Below, one piece after another: positions 16,083-23,699 of a stretch of 64,000 nucleotides of DNA. This DNA is from UBA1413 sp964461455 (GTDB taxonomy: Bacteria; Bacteroidota; Bacteroidia; Bacteroidales; Prolixibacteraceae), in the NCBI GenBank assembly GCA_964461455.1, contig CAYWUJ010000009.1:1-64000 (forward strand), read 5' to 3'. The position numbers were made by a program, and so were the translations under genes. The notes below the pieces were generated by a model, which saw only the letters and a program-made list of their open reading frames with translations, was not told the origin of the DNA and did not search any database. Every line of letters begins with the position of its first letter. Positions within the stretch are counted from its first letter, which is position 1.

Positions 16083-18947
16083 TCACGGCACCTTTATGTC
16101 GAAAAGTTCTTCCCTGAGGAAACGGGCCGTATAGGAGTCTTCATGCAAGGCGACCTCCTCGGGGGTGCCACAGCAGAGGATTTTTCCCCCGCCCCTGCCC
16201 CCTTCGGGTCCCAGGTCGATGATATGGTCGGCAGCCTTGATCACATCCATGTTGTGCTCAATCACAATCACCGTATTCCCCTTGTTCACGAGCTTACCGA
16301 TAACCTCGAGCAAGACCCTGATGTCCTCGAAATGGAGGCCGGTGGTGGGCTCATCAAGGATATAAAGGGTATTCCCCGTGTCGCGTTTCGACAGTTCCGC
16401 CGAGAGCTTCACACGCTGCGACTCCCCTCCCGACAGGGTGGTCGACGCCTGTCCCAGGGTGATATATCCCAGCCCCACTTCCAGAAGGGTTCTCAGTTTG
16501 TGGGAAATGGAGGGGATACTTTCAAAAAACTCCACCCCCTGGTTGATGGTCATGTCCAGCACATCGGAAATCGACTTTCCCTTGTAACGGATTTCCAGGG
16601 TTTCCCGGTTGTATCGCTTTCCGTTGCACTTGTCACATCGGACATAGACATCGGGCAGGAAATTCATCTCAATGGTCTTCACCCCGGCACCCTGGCACTC
16701 TTCACACCGTCCTCCCTTCACATTGAAAGAGAAACGCCCCGGTTTGTAGGCCCTGACCTTCGACTCGGGCAGAAGGGTAAAGAGATTGCGGATATCGGAG
16801 AAGACCCCGGTGTAGGTCACCGGGTTGGAACGGGGAGTGCGCCCAATGGGCGATTGGTCCACCTCCACCACCTTATCGACATTCTCCATCCCTTCAGCTC
16901 TCTCGTAAGGCAGCGGATCGGCCACGGAATTATAAAAATGCTGGCTTAGCAGCGGATGGAGGGTCTCATTGATGAGGGTCGATTTCCCGCTCCCCGAAAC
17001 CCCGGTCACGCAAATCATCTTTCCCAGGGGAATCTCCAGGTTCACGGAACGGAGATTGTTGCCCTTGCATCCATACAGACGAAGCCATTTCCCGTTTCCG
17101 GGGCGCCGCTGTGCAGGAATCTCAATTTTCCTGCGTCCCGACAGATAGTCGGTCGTCAGGGTGTTAAATTTCATCAGCTCCGCCGGGGTACCGGCAGCCA
17201 CCACTTCACCACCGTGAATTCCGGCATAAGGCCCCATGTCGATGACATAATCGGCATGCAGCATCATCTCTTTGTCGTGTTCCACCACAATCACGGAATT
17301 CCCGGTATCGCGAAGATCTTCCAGGGCCCTGATGAGGCGCAGGTTATCACGATGATGCAGTCCGATGCTCGGTTCATCAAGGATGTACAGGACATTGACC
17401 AGCTGGGAGCCGATCTGGGTAGCCAAACGGATGCGCTGGGATTCACCGCCCGAAAGACTGGCCGCCGGACGGTCCAGGGCCAGGTAATCGAGGCCCACGT
17501 CAAGCATGAATCCCAGCCGGTTGCGTATCTCCTTGATCACATCACGGGCAATGGCACGCTGGCGGTCACTCAGCCGCTCCTCCAAACCCTCAAACCACTC
17601 ACTCAAAGAGGTCAGATCCATGCGCGACAACTCCGAAATATTCATGCCATCGATCCTGAACCAGAGCGCTTCCTTCTTCAGACGCATCCCCTGGCATTCG
17701 GGACACTCGATGGTTTTCACAAACTGGTTGGCCCATTTCTGGGCTTTCAGCGAGGGATTGTCCTCCCTCTGGCTTTCTATGTACTTCACCAGCCCCTCGT
17801 AACTCATCATATAATTGATGCTCTCCCCCAGGGGAGTATTCCTGAGCTGTATGCGTTCGCTGGTGCCGTAAAGCACGGCATCGAGTCCCTCCTCCGAAAT
17901 CTCCTTCAGGGGTGTCTTCAGGTTAAAATCATATTTCTCACCCAGGGCAGCGATCTGCCACCATATCAGCGAATTCTTCTGAGGACCCAGGGGCACGATC
18001 CCTCCTTTCCCGATGCTTATGCTCCGGTCAGGCATGATCTTGTCCAGGTCGATTTCTGCAATCCTTCCCAGACCGTTGCATTTATGGCAGGCCCCCTGGG
18101 GCGAGTTGAAGGAAAAATTATGGGGTGCCGGCTCATTGTAGGAGATCCCCGTTGTCGGGCACATCAGCATCCGGCTGTAATAACGGGTCTCCCCCGAGGC
18201 ATAATCCTGAAGCATGATGATCCCGTGTCCCTGGGTCATGGCAACCTTAACACTCTCTCTCAGGCGCTGGTCGGAAGCATCGTCAACCACCAGTTTGTCA
18301 ATGACGGTCTCTATGAAATGTATTTTATAACGGTTGACCTTGAAACCATGGGTCAGCTCAGTGATCTCCCCATCGACACGGGCCCAGAGATATCCCTTAC
18401 GCCTGATCTGCTCAAAGAGCTCGCGATAGTGGCCCTTGCGACCCTTCACCTGGGGAGCCAGAACATAAATCCTCCGGCCGCCAAACTTCTCTCTGATGAG
18501 TTGGAGTATCTGATCTTCACTGTATTTCACCATCTTCTCGCCTGTAGCGTAGGAGAAAGCCTCACCGGCACGGGCATAGAGCAGCCTCAGAAAATCGTAG
18601 ACCTCGGTCACCGTGCCCACCGTGGAGCGGGGGTTCCTGCTGGTCACCTTCTGCTCAATCGAGATCACCGGGCTCAAACCAGTGATCTTATCCACATCGG
18701 GGCGTTCCATATTTCCCAGGAAAGAACGGGCATAGGCCGAAAAAGTCTCAATATAGCGCCGTTGCCCCTCGGCATAGATGGTGTCAAAGGCCAGTGAAGA
18801 CTTACCGCTGCCGCTCAGTCCCGTGACTACAGTAAGCTTGTTGCGCGGTATCTCCACATCAATATTGCGGAGGTTGTGCACACGGGCCCCCGTGACCACC
18901 ACCTTCTCCTCTTCAGAGGATATCCTCTCGTTTTCAGCTTCTGACAT
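16083..18947 (-). CDS. uvrA: Excinuclease ABC subunit A
   Basis: A full-length UvrA (954 residues) with two ABC ATPase modules. The first Walker A is GLSGSGKSS (43-51); the second is GVSGSGKST in the C-terminal half; both signature sequences LSGGESQR are present. Zinc-binding Cys pairs of the C-terminal module (CEEC and CDKC) are intact. In the first zinc module the leading pair reads CPTT, so one Cys is missing, a pattern I recall as common in Bacteroidota UvrA proteins. UvrA dimers scan DNA for bulky lesions and load UvrB. An exact TATCTTTG promoter box lies 50 bases upstream. Confidence 0.97.
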   Translation of the reverse strand: MSEAENERISSEEEKVVVTGARVHNLRNIDVEIPRNKLTVVTGLSGSGKSSLAFDTIYAEGQRRYIETFSAYARSFLGNMERPDVDKITGLSPVISIEQKVTSRNPRSTVGTVTEVYDFLRLLYARAGEAFSYATGEKMVKYSEDQILQLIREKFGGRRIYVLAPQVKGRKGHYRELFEQIRRKGYLWARVDGEITELTHGFKVNRYKIHFIETVIDKLVVDDASDQRLRESVKVAMTQGHGIIMLQDYASGETRYYSRMLMCPTTGISYNEPAPHNFSFNSPQGACHKCNGLGRIAEIDLDKIMPDRSISIGKGGIVPLGPQKNSLIWWQIAALGEKYDFNLKTPLKEISEEGLDAVLYGTSERIQLRNTPLGESINYMMSYEGLVKYIESQREDNPSLKAQKWANQFVKTIECPECQGMRLKKEALWFRIDGMNISELSRMDLTSLSEWFEGLEERLSDRQRAIARDVIKEIRNRLGFMLDVGLDYLALDRPAASLSGGESQRIRLATQIGSQLVNVLYILDEPSIGLHHRDNLRLIRALEDLRDTGNSVIVVEHDKEMMLHADYVIDMGPYAGIHGGEVVAAGTPAELMKFNTLTTDYLSGRRKIEIPAQRRPGNGKWLRLYGCKGNNLRSVNLEIPLGKMICVTGVSGSGKSTLINETLHPLLSQHFYNSVADPLPYERAEGMENVDKVVEVDQSPIGRTPRSNPVTYTGVFSDIRNLFTLLPESKVRAYKPGRFSFNVKGGRCEECQGAGVKTIEMNFLPDVYVRCDKCNGKRYNRETLEIRYKGKSISDVLDMTINQGVEFFESIPSISHKLRTLLEVGLGYITLGQASTTLSGGESQRVKLSAELSKRDTGNTLYILDEPTTGLHFEDIRVLLEVIGKLVNKGNTVIVIEHNMDVIKAADHIIDLGPEGGRGGGKILCCGTPEEVALHEDSYTARFLREELFDIKVP

Positions 18948-18997
18948 ATGATAAACCTGTTCTGCTCCTCAGGGAAAACCCCCCGCGGAAAACCGTG

Positions 18998-19005
18998 CAA
19001 AGATA
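18998..19005 (-). promoter_or_regulatory. Promoter -7 element of uvrA
   Basis: Minus-strand TATCTTTG, an exact TAnnTTTG match, 50 bases before the uvrA ATG. No SOS-type operator is recognisable around it. Confidence 0.5.
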
Positions 19006-19012
19006 ACGGTTG

Positions 19013-19927
19013 TTACTCAGGAATTTTCACGAGATAACGCTTTCCTGCCTTGTTGGTCAGCACGTTTTCACGGAGCCACGGATTGTAGTACTTGAGTGTT
19101 TTGTAGGTAATTCCATACCCTTTGGCAAAATCGGTCAGGTTGGCCACTGCACCTGCAATCTCCACTTCCCTGCTCTTCAGCAGGGGATACTTCTCCTCAT
19201 CGCTGACCAGAAAACCATAACGGAGAGGATCCTCAAGAATGACCTTGAAACTCAGGATACGGTATACATAGCGCTCGGTCTCCTCGGCCATGAGAAGGTC
19301 AAAATAGCCTGAGGTTTTTTGTCTTTCCACCTGGCGGTCCACCGAACCGGGACCTGCATTGTAGGCAGCGGCCACCATCGCCCAGCTGCCGTATTTGGTG
19401 TAGTTCCTTTTCAGATAGCGGCAAGCGGCACGGGTGGCCTTTTCGATATGGTAACGCTCGTCCACCTCGCTGTTGACTTCCAATCCGTACTCCCCTGCGG
19501 TCCCCTTCATAAACTGCCACAATCCCGCAGCCCCCGCCGGCGATACCGCCTTTGGATTCAGGGAACTCTCGGCCACCGCCAGATACCGCATATCAGCAGG
19601 GATCCCCTCCTCTTCCAGAATGGGGTCGATGATGCTGAAATATCGCGGCGCCAGCTTGATGAGCCTGATCGTCTGTGAATGGAAATAACTGTTCGACAAC
19701 AACTCCCGCTCCAGGTTCTCCAAAACATCGAACCTCTCCAGAGGAACCCTTTCCCCCATGAAAAAGAGGGAGTCGGGAATTTCGGGCGACCGGTAATAAT
19801 GCTGTACCTCTTCCCGGGGCACCAACTCTTCCTTTTGCTGCTCCCTGACCTTATGGCCACAGGTGGTCAATAACACAAAAATAACGGCGAAACCCAGGCC
19901 CAGGGCTCCGGTAATCTCTCTTCTCAT
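19013..19927 (-). CDS. Lytic transglycosylase, SLT family (MltD-like)
   Basis: With the start at 19927 the protein has 304 residues. It begins with a hydrophobic signal ending in LLTTC (Cys23), a plausible but imperfect lipobox. An SLT domain follows at about 105-220 with the catalytic Glu120 in AVAESSLNP and the motif GLWQFM; a short LysM-like C-terminal region follows. Lytic transglycosylases cut the glycan strand of peptidoglycan, forming anhydro-muramic ends. The frame extends to 19981, but the exact promoter box at 19948-19955 lies inside that extension and supports 19927. The serpin gene lies 60 bases upstream on the same strand. Confidence 0.88.
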   Translation of the reverse strand: MRREITGALGLGFAVIFVLLTTCGHKVREQQKEELVPREEVQHYYRSPEIPDSLFFMGERVPLERFDVLENLERELLSNSYFHSQTIRLIKLAPRYFSIIDPILEEEGIPADMRYLAVAESSLNPKAVSPAGAAGLWQFMKGTAGEYGLEVNSEVDERYHIEKATRAACRYLKRNYTKYGSWAMVAAAYNAGPGSVDRQVERQKTSGYFDLLMAEETERYVYRILSFKVILEDPLRYGFLVSDEEKYPLLKSREVEIAGAVANLTDFAKGYGITYKTLKYYNPWLRENVLTNKAGKRYLVKIPE

Positions 19928-19940
19928 GCGCTTCTGGTTT

Positions 19941-19963
19941 GAAAATCCAAAGATAGGATTTTC
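19941..19963 (-). promoter_or_regulatory. Promoter box inside a 23-bp palindrome
   Basis: The perfect inverted repeat GAAAATCC-N7-GGATTTTC encloses minus-strand TATCTTTG (19948-19955), an exact TAnnTTTG -7 element. The palindrome is centred on the promoter box 13 bases before the transglycosylase start, so it looks like an operator where a dimeric repressor would block polymerase. A hairpin in the serpin transcript is the alternative. Confidence 0.5.
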
Positions 19964-19987
19964 CGGCGGCATGACCCTCAAAAATGG

Positions 19988-21232
19988 CTAATTGTATGCC
20001 GGGGCATTGATCTCCCCGATGAACAGGATGGCTCCCGTGCTCTTCTCGGTGATGGTGAAAAGGAAAGGCCTGTTGACCGTGAAACGGATCTTTCCGGGAG
20101 GTTCGACAGGCATGCTGGTGGTAAACATGCCCACGGCAGTGACCGCCGCAGCTTCTGTGCCTTTCTCGTTGACATCGACATAGGTCTTGTGAATCACATA
20201 TCCGATATAAAGATCCCTGTTCCCCGTCATTCCCGAAAAATCGGCCGCATAGGGCACAAAGGCCTTAGCCATGCCCATCGAGGAGAGCAGGTCGTTCAAA
20301 GTCATCTTCCACTCAAACTTGAAGCGCGGAAGGCTCACCTCCACATCCCCTTCCATGCGGAAACCCTGCATCCACGTGCGCCAGGCGTCTCCGTCCATAG
20401 CCCCGATCACCTCGCCGGTACTTTTGTTCTCATGCGGAAGGATCACCGTCATGCGAAAGCCTTCCTTCCCGTAGGGAAAATGAACCGCACTGAAGAGATC
20501 GTTGGTGGTGTACTCCAGGGCTCCCACCATGCTCATGGTCTCCACCTGGCCCGACGTGCCGTTACCGAACCGGAAAGATTTCAGGTGGGTCCCCTCTTCG
20601 TCGAAGGGAGTCTTCCATATCCCGTTGAAATAGACGGCGTTCAGGAGCATCATCACCAGGTCGCTGTCGAGCTGGTCGATAATCGTGGGGATCTTGCCCC
20701 TGGTTTTCTCACTGACCCAGCCGTTAATGGTCAGCAGCGACGCCTGATCAGCAAAGTCGAGGGCCGTGACTTCCGCATCGTAATACTGCTTGTTGACGGT
20801 CACAAACTCCTCCCTGACCCTGAGCATATGGTCGTAATAGATGGCATTGGCGATTTCCAGCTGCACGGAAGGGTCGGCAGAACGCAGGGCATTGACCAGC
20901 GCACGGTGTGCCGCATTGATCTCTCCGGTCGTCAGACCGTGGAGATTCATCGTTTTCTCCATTTCACTTTTCGTTTCTCCCGCAGCACCGTTATAGGTCA
21001 TCGTCAGCGCCAGAGAAATACTCAGCGGAGAAATCATGGTATTGGCATTGGCCGCAGCCTTATCGGTCACCTTCCGGAAAAGCTCCAACCCGAACTGGTT
21101 GTCGGCATCGATCAGCTCTGCCGACTTCAACGGGAGATCCTGCAATCCGTCAGGCCCCTCCTCCTGCCTCTGGCACGACATCACCGTCCCCAGCAACAGA
21201 AAAATCATCAGAATTGTGGTCATTTTCTTCAT
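19988..21232 (-). CDS. Serpin (serine or cysteine protease inhibitor) lipoprotein
   Basis: The 414-residue protein has a lipoprotein signal ending in VMSC (Cys20), then a complete serpin domain. Family blocks are visible: NTMISPLSISLALTM, LLNAVYFNGIWKTPF and FTVNRPFLF. The hinge EKGTEAAAVTA (356-366) has the small side chains of inhibitory serpins. Counting from the hinge places the scissile bond near Thr372-Ser373, with Met374 and Phe370 as alternatives; the primed side is a few residues longer than in alpha-1-antitrypsin. It probably protects the cell surface against proteases. It is divergent from the ECF sigma operon. Confidence 0.92.
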   Translation of the reverse strand: MKKMTTILMIFLLLGTVMSCQRQEEGPDGLQDLPLKSAELIDADNQFGLELFRKVTDKAAANANTMISPLSISLALTMTYNGAAGETKSEMEKTMNLHGLTTGEINAAHRALVNALRSADPSVQLEIANAIYYDHMLRVREEFVTVNKQYYDAEVTALDFADQASLLTINGWVSEKTRGKIPTIIDQLDSDLVMMLLNAVYFNGIWKTPFDEEGTHLKSFRFGNGTSGQVETMSMVGALEYTTNDLFSAVHFPYGKEGFRMTVILPHENKSTGEVIGAMDGDAWRTWMQGFRMEGDVEVSLPRFKFEWKMTLNDLLSSMGMAKAFVPYAADFSGMTGNRDLYIGYVIHKTYVDVNEKGTEAAAVTAVGMFTTSMPVEPPGKIRFTVNRPFLFTITEKSTGAILFIGEINAPAYN

Positions 21233-21279
21233 CTGTTTAAATTATTACACTGTTATGGTTCATTACCAGAAACAGATGT

Positions 21280-21332
21280 AATACCCATGTGGTTAATCAT
21301 CATGGTTGGTGCATAATTGATGCATGGGTATT
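21280..21332. promoter_or_regulatory. Long-spaced inverted repeat upstream of the serpin gene
   Basis: Perfect 10-bp arms AATACCCATG (21280-21289) and CATGGGTATT (21323-21332) flank 33 bases, which contain a further TGCAT-N5-ATGCA repeat. It lies 48-100 bases upstream of the serpin ATG. It could be a pair of operator half sites or a leader hairpin. This accounts for part of the 312-base spacer between serpin and the sigma gene. Confidence 0.4.
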
Positions 21333-21416
21333 TCATGACTTTTTAGCATGTTTACATTGTTTCAATCCGGGGCTCACTATCCCTTTTATATGCTTAGACG
21401 GTATTCCGGGAAAAGT

Positions 21417-21448
21417 GTTGCGTAAAAAACTTTTTTTTCCGACGCAAC
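21417..21448. repeat. Inverted repeat GTTGCGT/ACGCAAC overlapping the ECF -35 element
   Basis: Perfect 7-bp arms surround an A6/T8-rich centre, so the whole 32 bases can form a long hairpin. The right arm overlaps the GCAACCTTT element at 21444. It may terminate transcription or regulate the ECF promoter. Confidence 0.45.
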
Positions 21449-21470
21449 CTTTCGCCCCCCTTTTGTATCA
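21444..21470 (+). promoter_or_regulatory. Candidate autoregulated ECF promoter of the sigma gene
   Basis: GCAACCTTT (21444-21452) is followed after exactly 14 bases by ATCA (21467-21470). The same pair with the same spacing precedes the third gene of the cluster (23654-23680). An AAC core in the upstream box is typical for ECF sigma promoters. A housekeeping-like TATCTTTA lies closer to the gene at 21534-21541. Confidence 0.5.
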
Positions 21471-21544
21471 TTGGTGTAATGATCGGCCTGTAATTTGACC
21501 TGGAGTGGTCAGTAAAGAATAATCGCCGGTAATTATCTTTACTT

Positions 21545-22129
21545 TTGAATGGTAAATCGGAAGCTGTTTTGGACGACTTCAGGGAAATAATTGAAGCTTG
21601 TATATCAGGGGATCACCGGGCTCCTGAAAAGCTGTACCGTCAGTTGGCGCCGCAGATGTACGGGGTATGCCTCCGATATGCCAAAGATAAGGAGGAGGCG
21701 GAAGACAACCTGCACGACGGTTTTGTGACGGTTTTTACGAAGCTGAAGGATTTCAGGCATGAAGGTTCTTTTGAAGGTTGGGTACGCAGGATCATGGTCA
21801 ACATCTCGATCAACAGGTACCGGCAGAAACAGCAGCTGGTGCTGACCGATGAGGAGCGCCGGCTCGATTCCCCGGTCAGCGAAGATGCCGCCCTGGGAAA
21901 CATGCCCATGGAAGATCTTGTCAGGGTCATCCAGGAACTCCCTCCCCGGTACCGGATGGTCTTCAACCTCTACGTCATAGAAGGCTATTCCCATACCGAG
22001 ATCAGCAGGGAACTGGGAATCACCGAAGGGGCATCGCGGTCAAACCTCTCACGTGCCCGGGAAATTCTGAGGACAAAATTACAAAGTCAATACAGTGAAT
22101 TCCTGGTCACCAGGAAGGAAGAGATATGA
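21545..22129 (+). CDS. ECF family RNA polymerase sigma factor
   Basis: A 186-194 residue sigma factor with region 2 (about 10-85, with YAKDKEEAEDNLHDGFVTVF and the melting segment) and region 4 (about 130-185, a helix-turn-helix with YSHTEISRELGITEGASRSNLSRARE). There is no region 3, as in ECF sigmas. The start is not an ATG: TTG at 21545 overlaps the end of a housekeeping-like promoter box, so TTG at 21569 is also possible. The stop overlaps the next ATG by four bases (ATGA), so the following membrane-anchored protein is translationally coupled and probably its anti-sigma partner. Confidence 0.92.
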   Translation: MNGKSEAVLDDFREIIEACISGDHRAPEKLYRQLAPQMYGVCLRYAKDKEEAEDNLHDGFVTVFTKLKDFRHEGSFEGWVRRIMVNISINRYRQKQQLVLTDEERRLDSPVSEDAALGNMPMEDLVRVIQELPPRYRMVFNLYVIEGYSHTEISRELGITEGASRSNLSRAREILRTKLQSQYSEFLVTRKEEI

Positions 22130-23613
22130 AAAGAAACAACGACATTAACGACGAACGGTTTGACGGGTTGTTCCGGGGCAGGCTGGAGCACTACACCCCC
22201 GAACCTCCCCCCGGGGTATGGGAGCGTGTGGAGGCCACCCTCAGCGAAAAGAAAAAGCCTGCCGGGTTATTCCCCTACCGTTGGGCCGCCGCCGCTGCCG
22301 TGCTGCTCATTGCCATGATTTCCGGGCTTCTCTTCAACGACCATTTCCGCGATACCACCCGTCAGACCGCTTCGGAGACGGCAGTCACGGCCCCCCTTTC
22401 CGGAGAAACCCCTGCTGTGGGTCCTGCCACTACTCCCGCAACAGGCACCTCCATAACTGATCAGCAACCGCTTACGGCAGCTGCTTCGCCTGCCTCCCCG
22501 GTGACAGAAACAACCCATACCCCTCTTCCCCTGGGTGCCTCCGGGGATGACCGGCCCGCTGACCGTGAAATTCCGGGCTTTCTTTCCGGGGAGAAAACCC
22601 CTTCATCGCCCACCGAAACCGCTGCCCCGGCAGCACGCTTCTCCCTCAGGGAGCTCGCCTCCCTTTCCGGGAGGGTCATTTCCTCCCTCTATGCCGGCAC
22701 ACCATCCCTCCGGTTCAGGGAAAAGCACAAAACCCCGGCGTTACAGCCCGCCGTATCTCCGGAATGGATCGCCATGGCCGGCAGTGGCAGCCCCGGAGCG
22801 TCACGCCGTGATCTCGGCAAAGGATCAGGAGAATGGTCGGTAGGGATGTTGCTCACCCCTGCCTATGCCTCCTATTCGGCTGATCACACCCCGGAATACG
22901 CCCGCAACATGACCAGCTCGGCCAGCCACGCCCAGGCCACCGTCGGCGCAGGAATCGCCGTCAGCTATAAAGCCTCACCCCGATGGAGAGTGGAAAGCGG
23001 CATCTATTACTCCCGCAGCGGCGATGAATCGGAAAACGCAGGCCCCCTCTTCGCTTCCGGAGACTATTACGACAATGTCAACCTTTCAGGGGATGCCATG
23101 AAATACTTCAATACCGCGGTAACACTCGACAACGGGCAAATGGCCATGAACAGCACCGCAGGAGTGATCGCCTTCTCGAAGACTCCCAGAAATACCGAAT
23201 TTATCGCCCTCCCCGAGTCCTTTGCCGGGGTCACCACCTCCATGCTCACCCCCGGGAAATTTTACCAGGTGTTTGACTTCATGGAAATCCCCCTGACCGC
23301 ACGCTACCGGCTCATCGATGCGGCCATCCCCGTGGAACTCATCGGCGGGGTGAGCACCAATATGGTCATCGGCAACAATGTCTTTACCGAAGGCGGCGCA
23401 GGCAGGGAAAATGTGGGGCAGACTGCCGATATCTCCACGGTGAACCTCGCCGGAATCATGGGCGTCGGTATCGGCATTCCCCTGGGGAAAAACCTCACCC
23501 TTTCGCTGGAACCCCGGGCCAGCTACTTCCTGCAATCCATGAACCACAGCGGCGCCGTGGACTTCCGCCCGTGGAAAACCGCCCTCTACACCGGCCTCTC
23601 CTGGGACTTCTGA
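22126..23613 (+). CDS. Membrane-anchored protein with C-terminal outer-membrane beta-barrel, putative anti-sigma partner
   Basis: The 495-residue protein has a short cytoplasmic N-terminal part (1-50) containing the pattern LEHYTPEPPPGVWERVEATL, seen in many Bacteroidota proteins encoded after ECF sigmas. One membrane helix follows (about 52-70), then a long low-complexity Pro/Thr/Ala/Ser stretch (about 75-235) and a C-terminal beta-barrel domain of about 250 residues ending in WDF, an aromatic end as in outer-membrane proteins. No signal peptidase site is evident. I infer that the N-terminus holds the sigma factor while the barrel sits in the outer membrane or binds there. Confidence 0.7.
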   Translation: MKRNNDINDERFDGLFRGRLEHYTPEPPPGVWERVEATLSEKKKPAGLFPYRWAAAAAVLLIAMISGLLFNDHFRDTTRQTASETAVTAPLSGETPAVGPATTPATGTSITDQQPLTAAASPASPVTETTHTPLPLGASGDDRPADREIPGFLSGEKTPSSPTETAAPAARFSLRELASLSGRVISSLYAGTPSLRFREKHKTPALQPAVSPEWIAMAGSGSPGASRRDLGKGSGEWSVGMLLTPAYASYSADHTPEYARNMTSSASHAQATVGAGIAVSYKASPRWRVESGIYYSRSGDESENAGPLFASGDYYDNVNLSGDAMKYFNTAVTLDNGQMAMNSTAGVIAFSKTPRNTEFIALPESFAGVTTSMLTPGKFYQVFDFMEIPLTARYRLIDAAIPVELIGGVSTNMVIGNNVFTEGGAGRENVGQTADISTVNLAGIMGVGIGIPLGKNLTLSLEPRASYFLQSMNHSGAVDFRPWKTALYTGLSWDF

Positions 23614-23642
23614 GCCTTTGGCGCGAAAAAGCAAAAAAAAAC

Positions 23643-23676
23643 GGAAACCCGGCGCAACCTTTTACCCCGGGTTTCC
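23643..23676. repeat. 10-bp inverted repeat around the second ECF -35 element
   Basis: Perfect arms GGAAACCCGG (23643-23652) and CCGGGTTTCC (23667-23676) enclose CGCAACCTTTTACC. The stem could terminate the sigma-barrel transcript, although no T tract follows, or it could sequester the promoter. Confidence 0.5.
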
Positions 23677-23680
23677 ATCA
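23654..23680 (+). promoter_or_regulatory. Second candidate ECF promoter (GCAACCTTT-N14-ATCA)
   Basis: GCAACCTTT at 23654-23662 and ATCA at 23677-23680 repeat the elements and the 14-base spacing found before the sigma gene. The gene starts 20 bases after ATCA, a normal distance for a promoter. Confidence 0.5.
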
Positions 23681-23699
23681 ATATGTAAAATCCAAAACT

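Noticed and set aside
16956..18797. A 613-codon plus-strand frame opposite uvrA
   Set aside because: UvrA is certain on the other strand; the frame is a codon-bias shadow without recognisable domains.
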